Source: Hyphococcus sp. (GTDB lineage: Bacteria > Pseudomonadota > Alphaproteobacteria > Caulobacterales > Parvularculaceae). From it: a stretch of 64,000 nucleotides of DNA. Numbering within the stretch: position 1 is the stretch's first letter; the number at the start of each line of letters is the position of its first letter. The stretch spans positions 36,755 to 100,754 of the forward strand of contig JAJFGF010000053.1 in assembly GCA_021776245.1 (NCBI GenBank), in the 5' to 3' direction. The notes beneath the pieces are model-generated. The model had not been told where the DNA came from, ran no database searches, and saw only the letters and a list, made by a program, of their open reading frames with translations. Positions 36,081 to 44,781 of the stretch are shown here, one piece after another. Position numbers and translations under genes: made by a program.

Positions 36081-36566
36081 CTATTCGCTGATCGGCAGTC
36101 CGGTAATGCCGCGCATCATTTCCTTTGAGGCGATCAATATCTCGGGCGGATCGCTGCGCAATGCAACCTCACCATTTTTGAACACCCGGTAATTATCATT
36201 GCCGTAGGCGACGTCGCCATATTCAGCGACGAGCTGTAATTCTATTGACGCCAGAATTTCGGGTTCGAGCATCAGCCAGACAAAGGCGAGAAAGCCGTCA
36301 TTGAACATATATTCAACCTTACTCGCACCATTATAGACCGTCAGCCCGTGGCAATTAATCTGGGTTTGAGTTTCCTTCGCCGGCGCCGCCATCGCGCCTT
36401 TATATTCCTGCTCGCTTGTTTCAGTGCAGGCCGCTTCGATAACTGGCCGGGCCTCGTCCAATGATTGGCCGATGAAAACGCCGCCCGGCGCATCGATCGC
36501 ATGGGCGGCGCCAATGAGCGCGACAGACATCGTGGTGATGGAAATGGTTTTCAGAAAGAGTTTCAT
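36081..36566 (-). CDS. Exported protein of unknown function
   Basis: The 161 residues start MKLFLKTISITTMSVALIGA, a Sec signal ending in AHA. The mature part has a helix (GQSLDEARPVIEAACTETSE), a Cys pair (EAAC, INCHG) that could form a disulfide, a beta region (YNGASKVEYMFNDGFLAFVW) and EYGDVAYGNDNYRVF. The pattern resembles small periplasmic proteins that pack an alpha helix on a sheet. No family was recognised. ATG 36566 has a GAGGG site six bases before; longer in-frame starts do not. Confidence 0.65.
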   Translation of the reverse strand: MKLFLKTISITTMSVALIGAAHAIDAPGGVFIGQSLDEARPVIEAACTETSEQEYKGAMAAPAKETQTQINCHGLTVYNGASKVEYMFNDGFLAFVWLMLEPEILASIELQLVAEYGDVAYGNDNYRVFKNGEVALRSDPPEILIASKEMMRGITGLPISE

Positions 36567-36693
36567 GTCTGCCCTCATTTTATGGTCACGGGCGGCGGGC
36601 CCCAAGAATATTGCAAATAGCTTATAACGCTTGCGCGGCGACGATCATATGAATTTTGCCAGGGCGGGCGCGGATTCAATACAAACGGTCAGC

Positions 36694-38622
36694 CTATCCT
36701 GCATGAAAGAAATCATAAATCCGCTGCGCCAGCTCAGCTGAGACCCCATCAACCGCCGCAAGGTCTCGTGGTTTGGCGCGGGCGACTGCCTTGGCGGAGC
36801 CAAAATGGTTCAGGAGCGCCCGTTTGCGTTTGCCGCCAATGCCGGGAATATCGTCAAGGGGATTGGCGCCCAGCGCCTTTTTGCGCTTGGCGCGATGCGC
36901 GCCGATGGCAAAACGGTGCGCCTCGTCACGCAAGCGTTGCAGAAAAAAAAGACCGGGATCGCGCGGCGGCAGCGTAAAAGGCGCGCGCCCCGGCATGACA
37001 ATTTGCTCGCCGGTCGCACTTGACGTCCGGTCAATGCGTTTGCCGCCGGCTTCCGTTTCACGCCGCCCTTTGGCGACGCCGATGATTGAAATGCCTTCGG
37101 CCTCGGGATCGACGCCAACCTCCGCCATCGCTTCAAGCACTGTCGATAATTGGCCTTTGCCGCCATCGATAATCAAAAGGTCAGGTCGCTCGGCGTCCTC
37201 TTCTTTTAAAAGACGCGCAAAACGCCGGGTCACGACTTCCCGCATCATGCCGTAATCATCGCCTGGCGTCAGGCCTGCTGTCTTGATGTTGAATTTGCGA
37301 TACTGATTTTTGACAAACCCTTCAGGCCCGGCGACAATCATCGCGCCAACGGCGTTGGCGCCCTGAATATGGGAATTGTCGTAAACTTCGATACGCTCCG
37401 GCGTGGTGTCGAGCCCCAAAATATCTGCAAGCTGATCAAGGTTCTTGCGCTGGTTTGCGGATTCAGCCAGGCGTCGCGACAGGGCTTCTCGCGCATTCAT
37501 CAAAGCTGCATCGACGATCCCTCGCTTTTCGCCGCGATGCGGCGTGCTGATGGTCACTTTTCGATTGGCGCGCAAAGACAATGCCTCGGCAATAAGAGCC
37601 GCCTGCGGCGGCGTCACAGAGGTGAGGATCAGCGCCGGTGGTTCGCGACCGTCATAAAACTGTGCGATGAAGGCGTCGAGAATGAACGCCGGTTCATCTT
37701 GTTTGTCATGCTTGGGGAAATAGGCGTGATTACCCCAATTCTGTCCGGCGCGGAAAAAGAAAACCTGCACGCAGGCTTTGCCGCCCTCGATGTGGATGGC
37801 AAAGACGTCAGCTTCCGCAATGCCGGCGGTGTTAATGTTCTGCGTGCCCTGAACGTAGCTTAGCGCGCGAATGCGGTCGCGCAACGAGGCGGCGCGTTCA
37901 AAGTCGAGTTCCGTTGACGCTTTTTCCATTTGCGCTGACAGCGTGCGCTGGATCGCGCTATTGTCGCCGTCGAGAAATGCTTTTGCCTCGCCGACAAGCT
38001 CAGAATAGTCATCAATGGAAATCAATCCCACGCAGGGCGCCGAACAACGTTTGATCTGGTGCAGGAGGCAAGGACGCGTGCGGCTTTCATAGACGTTGTC
38101 AGTGCACGAGCGCAGCAGAAAAGCCTTTTGCAACGTGTTGAGTGTGTGATTGACAGCGCCTGCTGAGGCAAACGGGCCGTAATAGGCGCCGGTGCGTTTT
38201 TGCGCGCCGCGATGTTTCAGAACCTGCGCGGCCTCGTGGTCTTCTGCAACGAGAATAAACGGGAACGACTTGTCGTCGCGGAGCAGCACGTTATAGCGCG
38301 GCTTTAGCTGTTTGATGAGGTTTGCTTCAAGCAGCAGCGCTTCAGTTTCCGTGCCGGTGACAACGAATTCCATTGACCGCGTTTCGGCGATCATGCGCAT
38401 GATGCGGTTTGAGTGCCCCCCGGATTTGGCGTAGCTCGACACGCGGTTTTTCAGGTTTTTGGCCTTACCCACATAGAGGACGTCGTCTTTTGCGCCGATC
38501 ATTCGGTAAACGCCGGGTTTGCCGGGCAGGCGCAGGACGTGATCCGCAATCAGGCGGGCGCCTTTGAGATCACCGTCTTTTGGGCCAGACGGGTCTGAAT
38601 CTGGGGTTATTTTGGCGCTCAT
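36694..38622 (-). CDS. uvrC: UvrABC system protein C
   Basis: Nucleotide excision repair endonuclease making both incisions around a lesion. The 642 residues contain the GIY-YIG domain ([33 protein letters not shown]), the Cys-rich [17 protein letters not shown], the UvrB-contact helix ([20 protein letters not shown]), the RNase H-like 3' nuclease core ([33 protein letters not shown]) and a C-terminal helix-hairpin-helix pair ([20 protein letters not shown]). ATG 38622 is chosen; GTG 38649 in frame has a partial site and is the alternative. Divergent from the DUF3592 gene. Confidence 0.96.
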   Translation of the reverse strand: MSAKITPDSDPSGPKDGDLKGARLIADHVLRLPGKPGVYRMIGAKDDVLYVGKAKNLKNRVSSYAKSGGHSNRIMRMIAETRSMEFVVTGTETEALLLEANLIKQLKPRYNVLLRDDKSFPFILVAEDHEAAQVLKHRGAQKRTGAYYGPFASAGAVNHTLNTLQKAFLLRSCTDNVYESRTRPCLLHQIKRCSAPCVGLISIDDYSELVGEAKAFLDGDNSAIQRTLSAQMEKASTELDFERAASLRDRIRALSYVQGTQNINTAGIAEADVFAIHIEGGKACVQVFFFRAGQNWGNHAYFPKHDKQDEPAFILDAFIAQFYDGREPPALILTSVTPPQAALIAEALSLRANRKVTISTPHRGEKRGIVDAALMNAREALSRRLAESANQRKNLDQLADILGLDTTPERIEVYDNSHIQGANAVGAMIVAGPEGFVKNQYRKFNIKTAGLTPGDDYGMMREVVTRRFARLLKEEDAERPDLLIIDGGKGQLSTVLEAMAEVGVDPEAEGISIIGVAKGRRETEAGGKRIDRTSSATGEQIVMPGRAPFTLPPRDPGLFFLQRLRDEAHRFAIGAHRAKRKKALGANPLDDIPGIGGKRKRALLNHFGSAKAVARAKPRDLAAVDGVSAELAQRIYDFFHAG

Positions 38623-38700
38623 CTTGCTCGTGGTTAACCGGTCGTTCACATTCCTGCCGATAGTTTTCCATCAGCTAACGGCGCAGGGGAACGAGGTCAA

Positions 38701-39180
38701 ATGGAAGACACCCTTAAGAACCGGTCGGATGTTTCCGTCGTTTTGTTGTTTTTCATCGCGTTGACCATTTTTGGCGTTTTGGGCGCGGCTTTTATTGTCA
38801 AAGACTATGCCCGCGCCCGCGCCAGCACCGCCTGGCCGGTCTATGAAGGCATCGTCTTAAGCCGGCGAGAAAGCGGTCAGGCGCTTCGCTATGTCTATTC
38901 GGTGGACGGCCACACTTATGAGGCACGCCGGCGCCGATTTATGACCGCGCTTTTGTCGCAGCCGGAAAATGAGATCACCGGCCCCGGTGAAACGGTTAGC
39001 GTCTATGTGGATCCGATGGATCACGATGTTGCGGTTTTGCATCCGGGCGGATCAGGCGGCTTTTTTGCTGTTGTCTCACTGTTTTTTGGCGCCGCCGTGT
39101 TTTTTGGCGTTGGTGGGATTGTCCGTACACTTACGCTAGCCGCGGTCGAAAACAAAGACGCGCAGCGTGCGGTGGTTTAG
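38701..39180 (+). CDS. DUF3592 domain membrane protein
   Basis: The 159-residue protein has an N-terminal helix (VSVVLLFFIALTIFGVLGAA), the DUF3592 extracytoplasmic domain (STAWPVYEGIVLSRRESGQA, ALRYVYSVDGHTYEARRRRF, GETVSVYVDPMDHDVAVLHP) and a C-terminal helix (FFAVVSLFFGAAVFFGVGGI). The domain is an OB/beta fold in many membrane proteins; its role is unknown. It diverges from uvrC and converges with folB seven bases away. Confidence 0.85.
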   Translation: MEDTLKNRSDVSVVLLFFIALTIFGVLGAAFIVKDYARARASTAWPVYEGIVLSRRESGQALRYVYSVDGHTYEARRRRFMTALLSQPENEITGPGETVSVYVDPMDHDVAVLHPGGSGGFFAVVSLFFGAAVFFGVGGIVRTLTLAAVENKDAQRAVV

Positions 39181-39187
39181 AAAGCTT

Positions 39188-39604
39188 TCAGTTTTTCGTA
39201 CGAAGAATTTCAACGCCTGCGGCGGCCGCCTCAAGGATGGCGTTTGGCTTTTCGACACGCACCATGACAGTGTCGACCATTGCGTGGGAGAGCGCCAATT
39301 CAGCGATGCGCTCCGCCAGGGTCTCAACGAGTTTGATATGGCCTTCATCGATAATCGCCTTGATGCCCTGGGTCAGCTTGTTGTAGCAGACAACATCTTC
39401 AAGCCTGTCGCCGACAGGATCTGAGGGCTCCATAACTTCAATTTCGAGATTGATTTTGACCGGTTGGGGAGCGCCCTGTTCGGTGTCATAAACGCCGATA
39501 AAGGCGCTCAGCTCCAGGTCCCGAACGAAGACTTTCCGGCGCGGCGCTCCGGCCTTGCGGGGCAGGGGAGAGACCTTGGAAACGGCTTTTTTAGAGTTGC
39601 TCAT
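39188..39604 (-). CDS. folB: Dihydroneopterin aldolase
   Basis: Folate pathway enzyme converting 7,8-dihydroneopterin to 6-hydroxymethyl-dihydropterin and glycolaldehyde. The 138 residues include the FolB core: VRDLELSAFIGVYDTEQGAP, QPVKINLEIEV, DVVCYNKLTQGIKAIIDEGH and KLVETLAERIAELALSHAM (catalytic Lys in the hydrophilic patch). An extra basic N-tail of about 20 residues precedes the domain. It starts one base after the SDR stop, so the two are cotranscribed. Confidence 0.93.
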   Translation of the reverse strand: MSNSKKAVSKVSPLPRKAGAPRRKVFVRDLELSAFIGVYDTEQGAPQPVKINLEIEVMEPSDPVGDRLEDVVCYNKLTQGIKAIIDEGHIKLVETLAERIAELALSHAMVDTVMVRVEKPNAILEAAAAGVEILRTKN

Positions 39605-39605
39605 T

Positions 39606-40376
39606 TCATTCCCTTACAAGCACATCAGGGGTTTGCCAAACAAGATGCTGGCCGCCGTCGACCGCGATCATCTGTCCGGTAACCGCCGTCGCTGAGACCA
39701 AATATAAAAGGGCGTCGCAAATATCGCTCGGTGTGGCGCCATGGCCAAGCACTGTCGCCTTATTCTGGCGTGCCCAATCTTCATCTGACTGGCGCTGATT
39801 TTTCAGAACCGGGCCTGGTCCTATCGCGTTAACGCGAATATTTTTCGGCCCCAGCGCCTGCGCCAGAGTGACGGTCAGGCTGTAGAGCGCGGCCTTTGAT
39901 GCAGTGTAGGACAAAAATTGCGGTGTTAATTTCAGCACGCGCTGGTCAATGATATTGACGATCAGATTGCCGGCGTTTTTTTCGGCTTGCGCGGCAAAGT
40001 CCTGCGCAAGTTTTAACGGCGCGCGCAGATTGGTTTCCATATGGCTGTCCCAGCTTGCACGGGTCATGGAAGCGATGTCGTCATTTTCAAAAACTGACGC
40101 CGAATTGACGAGCAGGCTTAACGGCCCAACGGCATTCGTCGCGGCCGCTGTCAATGAAGCGGTTTCATGTTCTGAAGAAAGATCGGCTTTAACACTCGCT
40201 GCCTTGCGCCCCATATCTTGAATGAGCGCGACGACCTCATCTGCTTCTTTGTTTGAAGAGCGGTAATGAACCGCAACATCAAACCCGGCTTCGCCAAGCG
40301 CGAGCGCAATCGCACGGCCGATACGTTTGCCGGCGCCGGTCACTAGCGCGGCTTTATTTTGGGGTGACGCCGCCAT
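39606..40376 (-). CDS. SDR family oxidoreductase, probable pteridine reductase (FolM-like)
   Basis: Short-chain dehydrogenase with NADPH motif LVTGAGKRIGRAIALALGEA (basic residues KR fit NADPH), NSASVF in place of the usual NAG, and the active-site Tyr-x3-Lys in FLSYTASKAALYSLTVTLAQ. The 256 residues end with GQMIAVDGGQHLVWQTPDV. The GAGKRIG start and its place directly upstream of folB suggest reduction of dihydropterins or dihydromonapterin, as in FolM and PTR1. That substrate is inference from neighbourhood. Upstream lies the antiporter gene, three bases away. Confidence 0.82.
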   Translation of the reverse strand: MAASPQNKAALVTGAGKRIGRAIALALGEAGFDVAVHYRSSNKEADEVVALIQDMGRKAASVKADLSSEHETASLTAAATNAVGPLSLLVNSASVFENDDIASMTRASWDSHMETNLRAPLKLAQDFAAQAEKNAGNLIVNIIDQRVLKLTPQFLSYTASKAALYSLTVTLAQALGPKNIRVNAIGPGPVLKNQRQSDEDWARQNKATVLGHGATPSDICDALLYLVSATAVTGQMIAVDGGQHLVWQTPDVLVRE

Positions 40377-40379
40377 CGC

Positions 40380-41345
40380 CTAAATTGCGCCGGCAAGCGC
40401 CGCCAGGGCGATAATGAAGCCGGCGTAAGCGCCCAACATGAAAAGGCCAGTGAGCCGGCCAATGTCGCGGCGGGTAAGTACATATGCGCCGAGAATGACC
40501 GATGCGGCGATCATGACCGGGATATCGATGCGCAAAGAACCGCTGTCGAAACTGGCGGTCCCGGCAAGACCGGCAGCGCCGCCAACCGCAAGGATATTGA
40601 AGATATTTGACCCGATAATGCCGCCAATCGCGACGTCTGATTTTTTGTGAAGCGCGGCGGCAATTACCGTCGCTAATTCCGGCAGCGATGTGCCAAACGC
40701 GATGATCGTCAGGCCGATCACCTCTTCGCGTACGCCCATGACATAGGCGAGCAATGCGCCGTTTGTTACGAGAAGTTGCGCACCGACAGGCAACCCGATG
40801 AGACCGACGAAAAGAAAGAATATGGTGCGCGTGTTAAGGCCCGTTGCGCTTTGATATTCCTCAACTTCATCGAGAACTGGATCGGTCGATTTTCCGATGC
40901 TCGCGCGCACCCACATATAGGCGACATAGACGAGAATGCCGGCGAAAAGTGCGCCGCCAATTTTCGAATCAATATGTCCGGCCGTATAGGCGACGCCCGC
41001 AAACGCCGCCGTCGCCATCAGCATGAATACCATATGACGGCGCAGCCCGATCACATGGGTTGAAATCGGATAGATGATGGCCGGCAGCCCGAGCACCAGA
41101 AAAACATTGGCGATGTTGGAGCCGATAATATTGCCAATGGCGATGCCGTCATTGCCGGAGAGGACCGATTGCACAGTGACGACCAGCTCCGGCGCGGATG
41201 TGCCAAAAGCGACGATAGTGAGGCTGACGATCAATGCCGGCACGCCCAGCGCCGCAGCGAGGCCAACGGCGCCGCGCACTAAAAAGTCTCCAGCGACCAA
41301 AAGAATCGCCAGCCCAATTAATACTAATACAATCTCAGCAAACAT
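40380..41345 (-). CDS. Calcium/sodium antiporter, CaCA superfamily (YrbG-like)
   Basis: Inner-membrane exchanger. The 321 residues show the internal duplication of the family: alpha repeats with GTSAPELVVTVQSVLSGND followed by NIIGSNIANVFLVLG, and GTSLPELATVIAAALHKKSD followed by IGGIIGSNIFNILAVGGAA. About ten transmembrane helices and a charged central loop (ASIGKSTDPVLDEVEEYQSA) are present. Ion specificity cannot be read reliably. ATG 41345 begins MFAEIVLVLIGLAILLVAGD. It may start the transcript running into SDR and folB. Confidence 0.92.
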   Translation of the reverse strand: MFAEIVLVLIGLAILLVAGDFLVRGAVGLAAALGVPALIVSLTIVAFGTSAPELVVTVQSVLSGNDGIAIGNIIGSNIANVFLVLGLPAIIYPISTHVIGLRRHMVFMLMATAAFAGVAYTAGHIDSKIGGALFAGILVYVAYMWVRASIGKSTDPVLDEVEEYQSATGLNTRTIFFLFVGLIGLPVGAQLLVTNGALLAYVMGVREEVIGLTIIAFGTSLPELATVIAAALHKKSDVAIGGIIGSNIFNILAVGGAAGLAGTASFDSGSLRIDIPVMIAASVILGAYVLTRRDIGRLTGLFMLGAYAGFIIALAALAGAI

Positions 41346-41461
41346 GAACGGCCTTTGCGGTGACGGCTTTCCCGCGGCGCATGTGCATATGGGGCGCGTC
41401 CGCGCCTTTTCCAGCGGTGTGGGCGGTCATTTCCCGGGCGATATGGATTGTCACCCGGCGC

Positions 41462-41542
41462 TTAGTCCAGGCGGCCTTTTTCGATCAAGTTCAAGATTGC
41501 AAATACCGCGACAAAGGCAGCGATCATATAAACAGCGGTCAT
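41462..41542 (-). CDS. Candidate 26-residue single-helix membrane protein
   Basis: Minus-strand ORF of 26 codons reading MTAVYMIAAFVAVFAILNLI and ending EKGRLD. It has a good ribosome site (GAGGGG, seven bases before ATG 41542), a single hydrophobic helix and a charged C-terminal tail with positive-inside-like ending. Translation frames around it have no other gene. It is upstream of the antiporter gene on the same strand, about 116 bases away. No named family is recognised; the pattern is that of small membrane proteins that modulate larger complexes. Expression is inferred, not shown. Confidence 0.5.
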   Translation of the reverse strand: MTAVYMIAAFVAVFAILNLIEKGRLD

Positions 41543-41752
41543 GAATTAGCCCCTCAAATGCGTTAATCGAGCTCTTATAGGGTGCGTTTTTCGGCCCGTC
41601 ACCCCCGGACGGCGCGGGGCCCGTTTGGGTTAAATCGGCAATTTCTGTCAAATTTTGGTCAAACTCGGATGCCTCCGGGAACTGCGCCTTCATGGCCCCC
41701 TTTCTAGTTTGTCGCGGCGAGATGGATTGGCGGGCGACAAAAAGGGGCGGCC

Positions 41753-42214
41753 ATGGAGACAGTTACGCATGATGTTCCCGCACAGTCGATTCGGTTTAAA
41801 GACCGGCGGCTGACAAAACGAATCCAGAAAACCTGGAAGAAAACCGCGAGCGGGTTTCTGCCGTCTTGGCGCGACATTCAAAGCCTGGATATCGGTGAAG
41901 ATTGGGAGAACTGCTTTGCCGTCGACCTGCGGCTTTCGGACGGGTTTCCCTATTTCATTTTTCTTGGCGATGCGCTTTGCCATCTTTCAAACCTGTATCT
42001 TTCCGGAGAAAGCCGTTGGGAAATGAACCTCCTCGACATCGCGACGGGCAAAATGGATGAGGCCGCGCTTAACCGCGCGCCCAAATCCTATGGCGATGTG
42101 CTGCGTCTTGAGGACGGTCGGCGTGTCTTGTTCCGCAGCGTTCTCTTGCCGCTCGCTGACAACGGAGTCGACGTGACCCATGTCTTCGGCGCAATTAACG
42201 GCAAGGGCGTTTAG
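41753..42214 (+). CDS. PAS-like protein, paralogue 1 of a tandem pair
   Basis: The 153 residues read FKDRRLTKRIQKTWKKTASG, FLPSWRDIQSLDIGEDWENC, the central motif DGFPYFIFLGDALCHLSNLY and DVLRLEDGRRVLFRSVLLPL followed by ADNGVDVTHVFGAI. The pattern resembles the PAS_5-type stand-alone PAS domain of alphaproteobacteria. The end GAINGKGV is short. No output domain is present, so it probably binds a ligand or a partner. A homologous gene follows 191 bases downstream on the same strand (42406-42906), pointing to tandem duplication. Confidence 0.7.
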   Translation: METVTHDVPAQSIRFKDRRLTKRIQKTWKKTASGFLPSWRDIQSLDIGEDWENCFAVDLRLSDGFPYFIFLGDALCHLSNLYLSGESRWEMNLLDIATGKMDEAALNRAPKSYGDVLRLEDGRRVLFRSVLLPLADNGVDVTHVFGAINGKGV

Positions 42215-42405
42215 GTCGGCTTTTGCCGTCAGCGAAGCAATTATGGTGAAGGGGCGGTTAACAACCACGCCTGATGGCGTATATTTCCGGCGATCTGGAT
42301 ATGGTTATTCGCACGGCGATATTTAATAAAAATTATTCTATTCCTGAAAACGCTGTGCTCACGATCCTCCCGTAGCATTCATCTCAGTATTGAGGCGGGA
42401 CTGAA

Positions 42406-42906
42406 ATGCTGAGCGAGGTTGCAGATCTTTTTGACGGCGTGGCGGCCGCGCCTGCGAGCGACCGCAGGCTCACGCAAAGGCTGGTTAACGCTTGGGCGCG
42501 CGCGGCGCGCGGTTATTTTCCCAGTTGGGCGGCGATGAAGGAAATGGATCTCGGCGACGACTGGGATTGGGTCTTTGTCGTCGATCTGGCGCAAAGCGTC
42601 GGATTTCCCTATTTCATATTCCTCGGCGATAATCTCGGCAAGCTTTCTAACGTCCATCTGTCAGGCGCGACGGACTGGACAATGTCCATGCTCGACAAGG
42701 CGTCGGAGGATATCTACGCCGCTGTGGCGAGCGAAGGCCCCCACTACCGGGACGATTTGCTGACCTTGTGTGACGGCCGCCGCGTTTTCTTGCGCGCCGT
42801 GACGGCGCCGCTTGCCGATAATGGAAAAAACATCACTCATGTTGTCGGCGCTGCCAGCGGGCGGTTTGCGACAGACACTGAGGCCGGTTTTAGCCCCGTT
42901 GCCTGA
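42406..42906 (+). CDS. PAS-like protein, paralogue 2 of a tandem pair
   Basis: The 166 residues align over their length with the upstream gene: SDRRLTQRLVNAWARAARGY, FPSWAAMKEMDLGDDWDWVF, VGFPYFIFLGDNLGKLSNVH, LLTLCDGRRVFLRAVTAPLA and DNGKNITHVVGAA. Shared positions include PSW, FPYFIFLGD, LSN, LSG, DGRRV, PLADNG and THV, so these are diverged duplicates of one PAS_5-like domain. The N-terminal 16 residues differ. A family 1 repeat lies downstream before the valine-degradation genes. Function unknown; sensing is inferred. Confidence 0.7.
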   Translation: MLSEVADLFDGVAAAPASDRRLTQRLVNAWARAARGYFPSWAAMKEMDLGDDWDWVFVVDLAQSVGFPYFIFLGDNLGKLSNVHLSGATDWTMSMLDKASEDIYAAVASEGPHYRDDLLTLCDGRRVFLRAVTAPLADNGKNITHVVGAASGRFATDTEAGFSPVA

Positions 42907-43023
42907 GGGGCCGCCTCAAGGTTGAAGATTGCCGCTTTTTACGCCGCCGTCGGGCGCAGCTTCGCGAAATTGGTGCGTCTTTCCGGCGGGTTCGTCCCGC
43001 CTTGCAGCTTGCTGCCGCGACGA

Positions 43024-43127
43024 CCAGACCCGTTCCGGTCTTAACTGCATCACCGAACGGCTCTGGTTTTAGCTTAGTCGCATTTCCTTTGCGCGAACCG
43101 GTTTCCACTTCGCCTGGAAAGCTCTAG
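43024..43127 (-). repeat. CTAG-type composite palindromic repeat, family 1, copy 2
   Basis: Read on the minus strand: CTAGAGC, then GCGAAGTGGAAACCGGTTCG, GGAAATGCGACTA, then CCAGAGCCG and GTTAAGACCGGAACGGGTCT at the end. This is the same order and spacing as 32776-32881. The second palindrome (CCAGAGCC/GGGTCTGG) has lost the CTAG at one end, so this copy has drifted. It sits between the PAS-like gene and mmsA and could affect transcription there. Confidence 0.78.
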
Positions 43128-43167
43128 GGTCGCGCCAAATTCAACCAGCAAACTGTCGAGGCGTCTC

Positions 43168-44664
43168 ATGGCAACCGAATTAGGTCACTTCATCAATGGC
43201 AATCATATCGCGGGGGCGTCCGGGCGTTTCCACGATATTTTCAATCCGACAACGGGAGACGTGCAGGCGCGCGCAGCGCTGGCCAGCCGCAGCGAAGTTG
43301 CCAAAGCTGTTGACGCCGCACAGAAGGCATTTCCCGCCTGGGCCGCTTTTAATCCTCAGCGCCGCGCCCGCGTCATGTTCAAGTTCAAAGAGCTTGTCGA
43401 AAAAGACATGGATAATCTGGCGAAATTGCTTTCTTCTGAGCACGGAAAGATTTTGCCGGATGCGCGCGGCGACGTGCAGCGCGGCCTCGAGGTAATCGAA
43501 TTTTCCTGCGGTATTCCGCATTTACAGAAGGGCGAATATACCGAAGCCGCCGGTCCGGGCATCGATGTTTACTCCATGCGCCAGCCGCTTGGCGTTGTTG
43601 CAGGCATTACGCCGTTTAACTTTCCGGCGATGATCCCGATGTGGATGTTTGGCGTCGCCATCGCCTGCGGCAACACATTCGTCAATAAACCTTCTGAAAA
43701 AGATCCGTCAGTGCCGCTGCGGCTCGCCGAATTGATGATGGAAGCGGGCGCGCCGGAGGGCGTTTTGAATGTCGTAAATGGCGATAAGGAATCCGTTGAC
43801 GCGCTCATCGAAGATCCGCGCGTCAAGGCGATCAGCTTCGTCGGTTCATCTGACATTGCGCAATATATTTACGCCAATGGAACGGCCAATGGAAAGCGGG
43901 TGCAGGCTTTTGGCGGCGCCAAGAACCACATGATCGTTCTGCCTGACGCAGACATGGAAAATGTCGTCAACCAGCTCATCGGTTCAGCCTATGGCTCGGC
44001 AGGCGAACGCTGTATGGCGACGCCCGTTGCCGTGCCGGTGGGCGAGGGGACGGCCGATGCGCTGATTTCCATGCTCAAGCCGAAGGTTGAAAGCCTCAGA
44101 ATTGGTCCCTCAATGTCGGAAGACTCTGATCTGGGGCCCCTGGTCACGGCGGCGCATCGCGATCGGGTCGCAAGCTATATTCAAATGGCTGTGGATGAAG
44201 GCCAGGAATTGCTGGTCGATGGGCGTGATTTCTCGCTGCAAGGCTATGAGAATGGTTTTTTCATGGGCGGCACGCTGCTTGATCACGCCAAGCCGGACCA
44301 TCAATCCTACAAGGAAGAAATCTTCGGACCGGTTCTTCAAATCGTCCGCGCAGAGAACTTTGAACAGGCTGTGGCGCTGCCGTCTGACCATCAATATGGC
44401 AATGGCGTTGCGATCTTTACGCGCAATGGCTCAGCAGCGCGCGAATTCGCGCAGAAAGTGAATGTCGGCATGGTCGGGATCAATGTGCCGATCCCGGTGC
44501 CGGTCGCCTACCACACATTTGGCGGCTGGAAACGCTCGGGCTTTGGCGATACCAATCAGCATGGGCCCGAAGGCGTCAAATTCTGGACCAAGGTCAAAAC
44601 CATCACCCAGCGCTGGCCTGAAGACGTTCAGGGCTCGGAGTTTGTCATTCCGACAATGAATTAA
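43168..44664 (+). CDS. mmsA: Methylmalonate-semialdehyde dehydrogenase (acylating)
   Basis: CoA-dependent aldehyde dehydrogenase ending valine (propionyl-CoA) and thymine catabolism. The 498 residues contain LSSEHGKILPDARGDVQRGL, VAGITPFNFPAMIPMWMFGV, the NAD loop AISFVGSSDIAQYIYANGTA and the catalytic Cys in GSAYGSAGERCMATPVAVPV. FGGWKRSGFGDTNQHGPEGV and FWTKVKTIT end the protein, as in MmsA. Start ATG 43168 is preceded by GAGGCG. First gene of the valine-degradation cluster that continues with the acyl-CoA dehydrogenase at 46062. Confidence 0.94.
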   Translation: MATELGHFINGNHIAGASGRFHDIFNPTTGDVQARAALASRSEVAKAVDAAQKAFPAWAAFNPQRRARVMFKFKELVEKDMDNLAKLLSSEHGKILPDARGDVQRGLEVIEFSCGIPHLQKGEYTEAAGPGIDVYSMRQPLGVVAGITPFNFPAMIPMWMFGVAIACGNTFVNKPSEKDPSVPLRLAELMMEAGAPEGVLNVVNGDKESVDALIEDPRVKAISFVGSSDIAQYIYANGTANGKRVQAFGGAKNHMIVLPDADMENVVNQLIGSAYGSAGERCMATPVAVPVGEGTADALISMLKPKVESLRIGPSMSEDSDLGPLVTAAHRDRVASYIQMAVDEGQELLVDGRDFSLQGYENGFFMGGTLLDHAKPDHQSYKEEIFGPVLQIVRAENFEQAVALPSDHQYGNGVAIFTRNGSAAREFAQKVNVGMVGINVPIPVPVAYHTFGGWKRSGFGDTNQHGPEGVKFWTKVKTITQRWPEDVQGSEFVIPTMN

Positions 44665-44781
44665 CTGAACTTGCGTCCAGGCGCATTGTAGCGGATCAGC
44701 ATTGCTTTTCGAAATGACGACCGGGATTGAAACGGACAGGCACGAATCAGTGGGAATCTCCGTAAAAAGGGAGTCTTGGCC

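Noticed and set aside
41451..41693. 80-codon minus-strand frame overlapping the 26-residue candidate
   Set aside because: Composition is Cys/Arg/Pro-rich without a family pattern, no ribosome site; the small frame in another phase has better signals.
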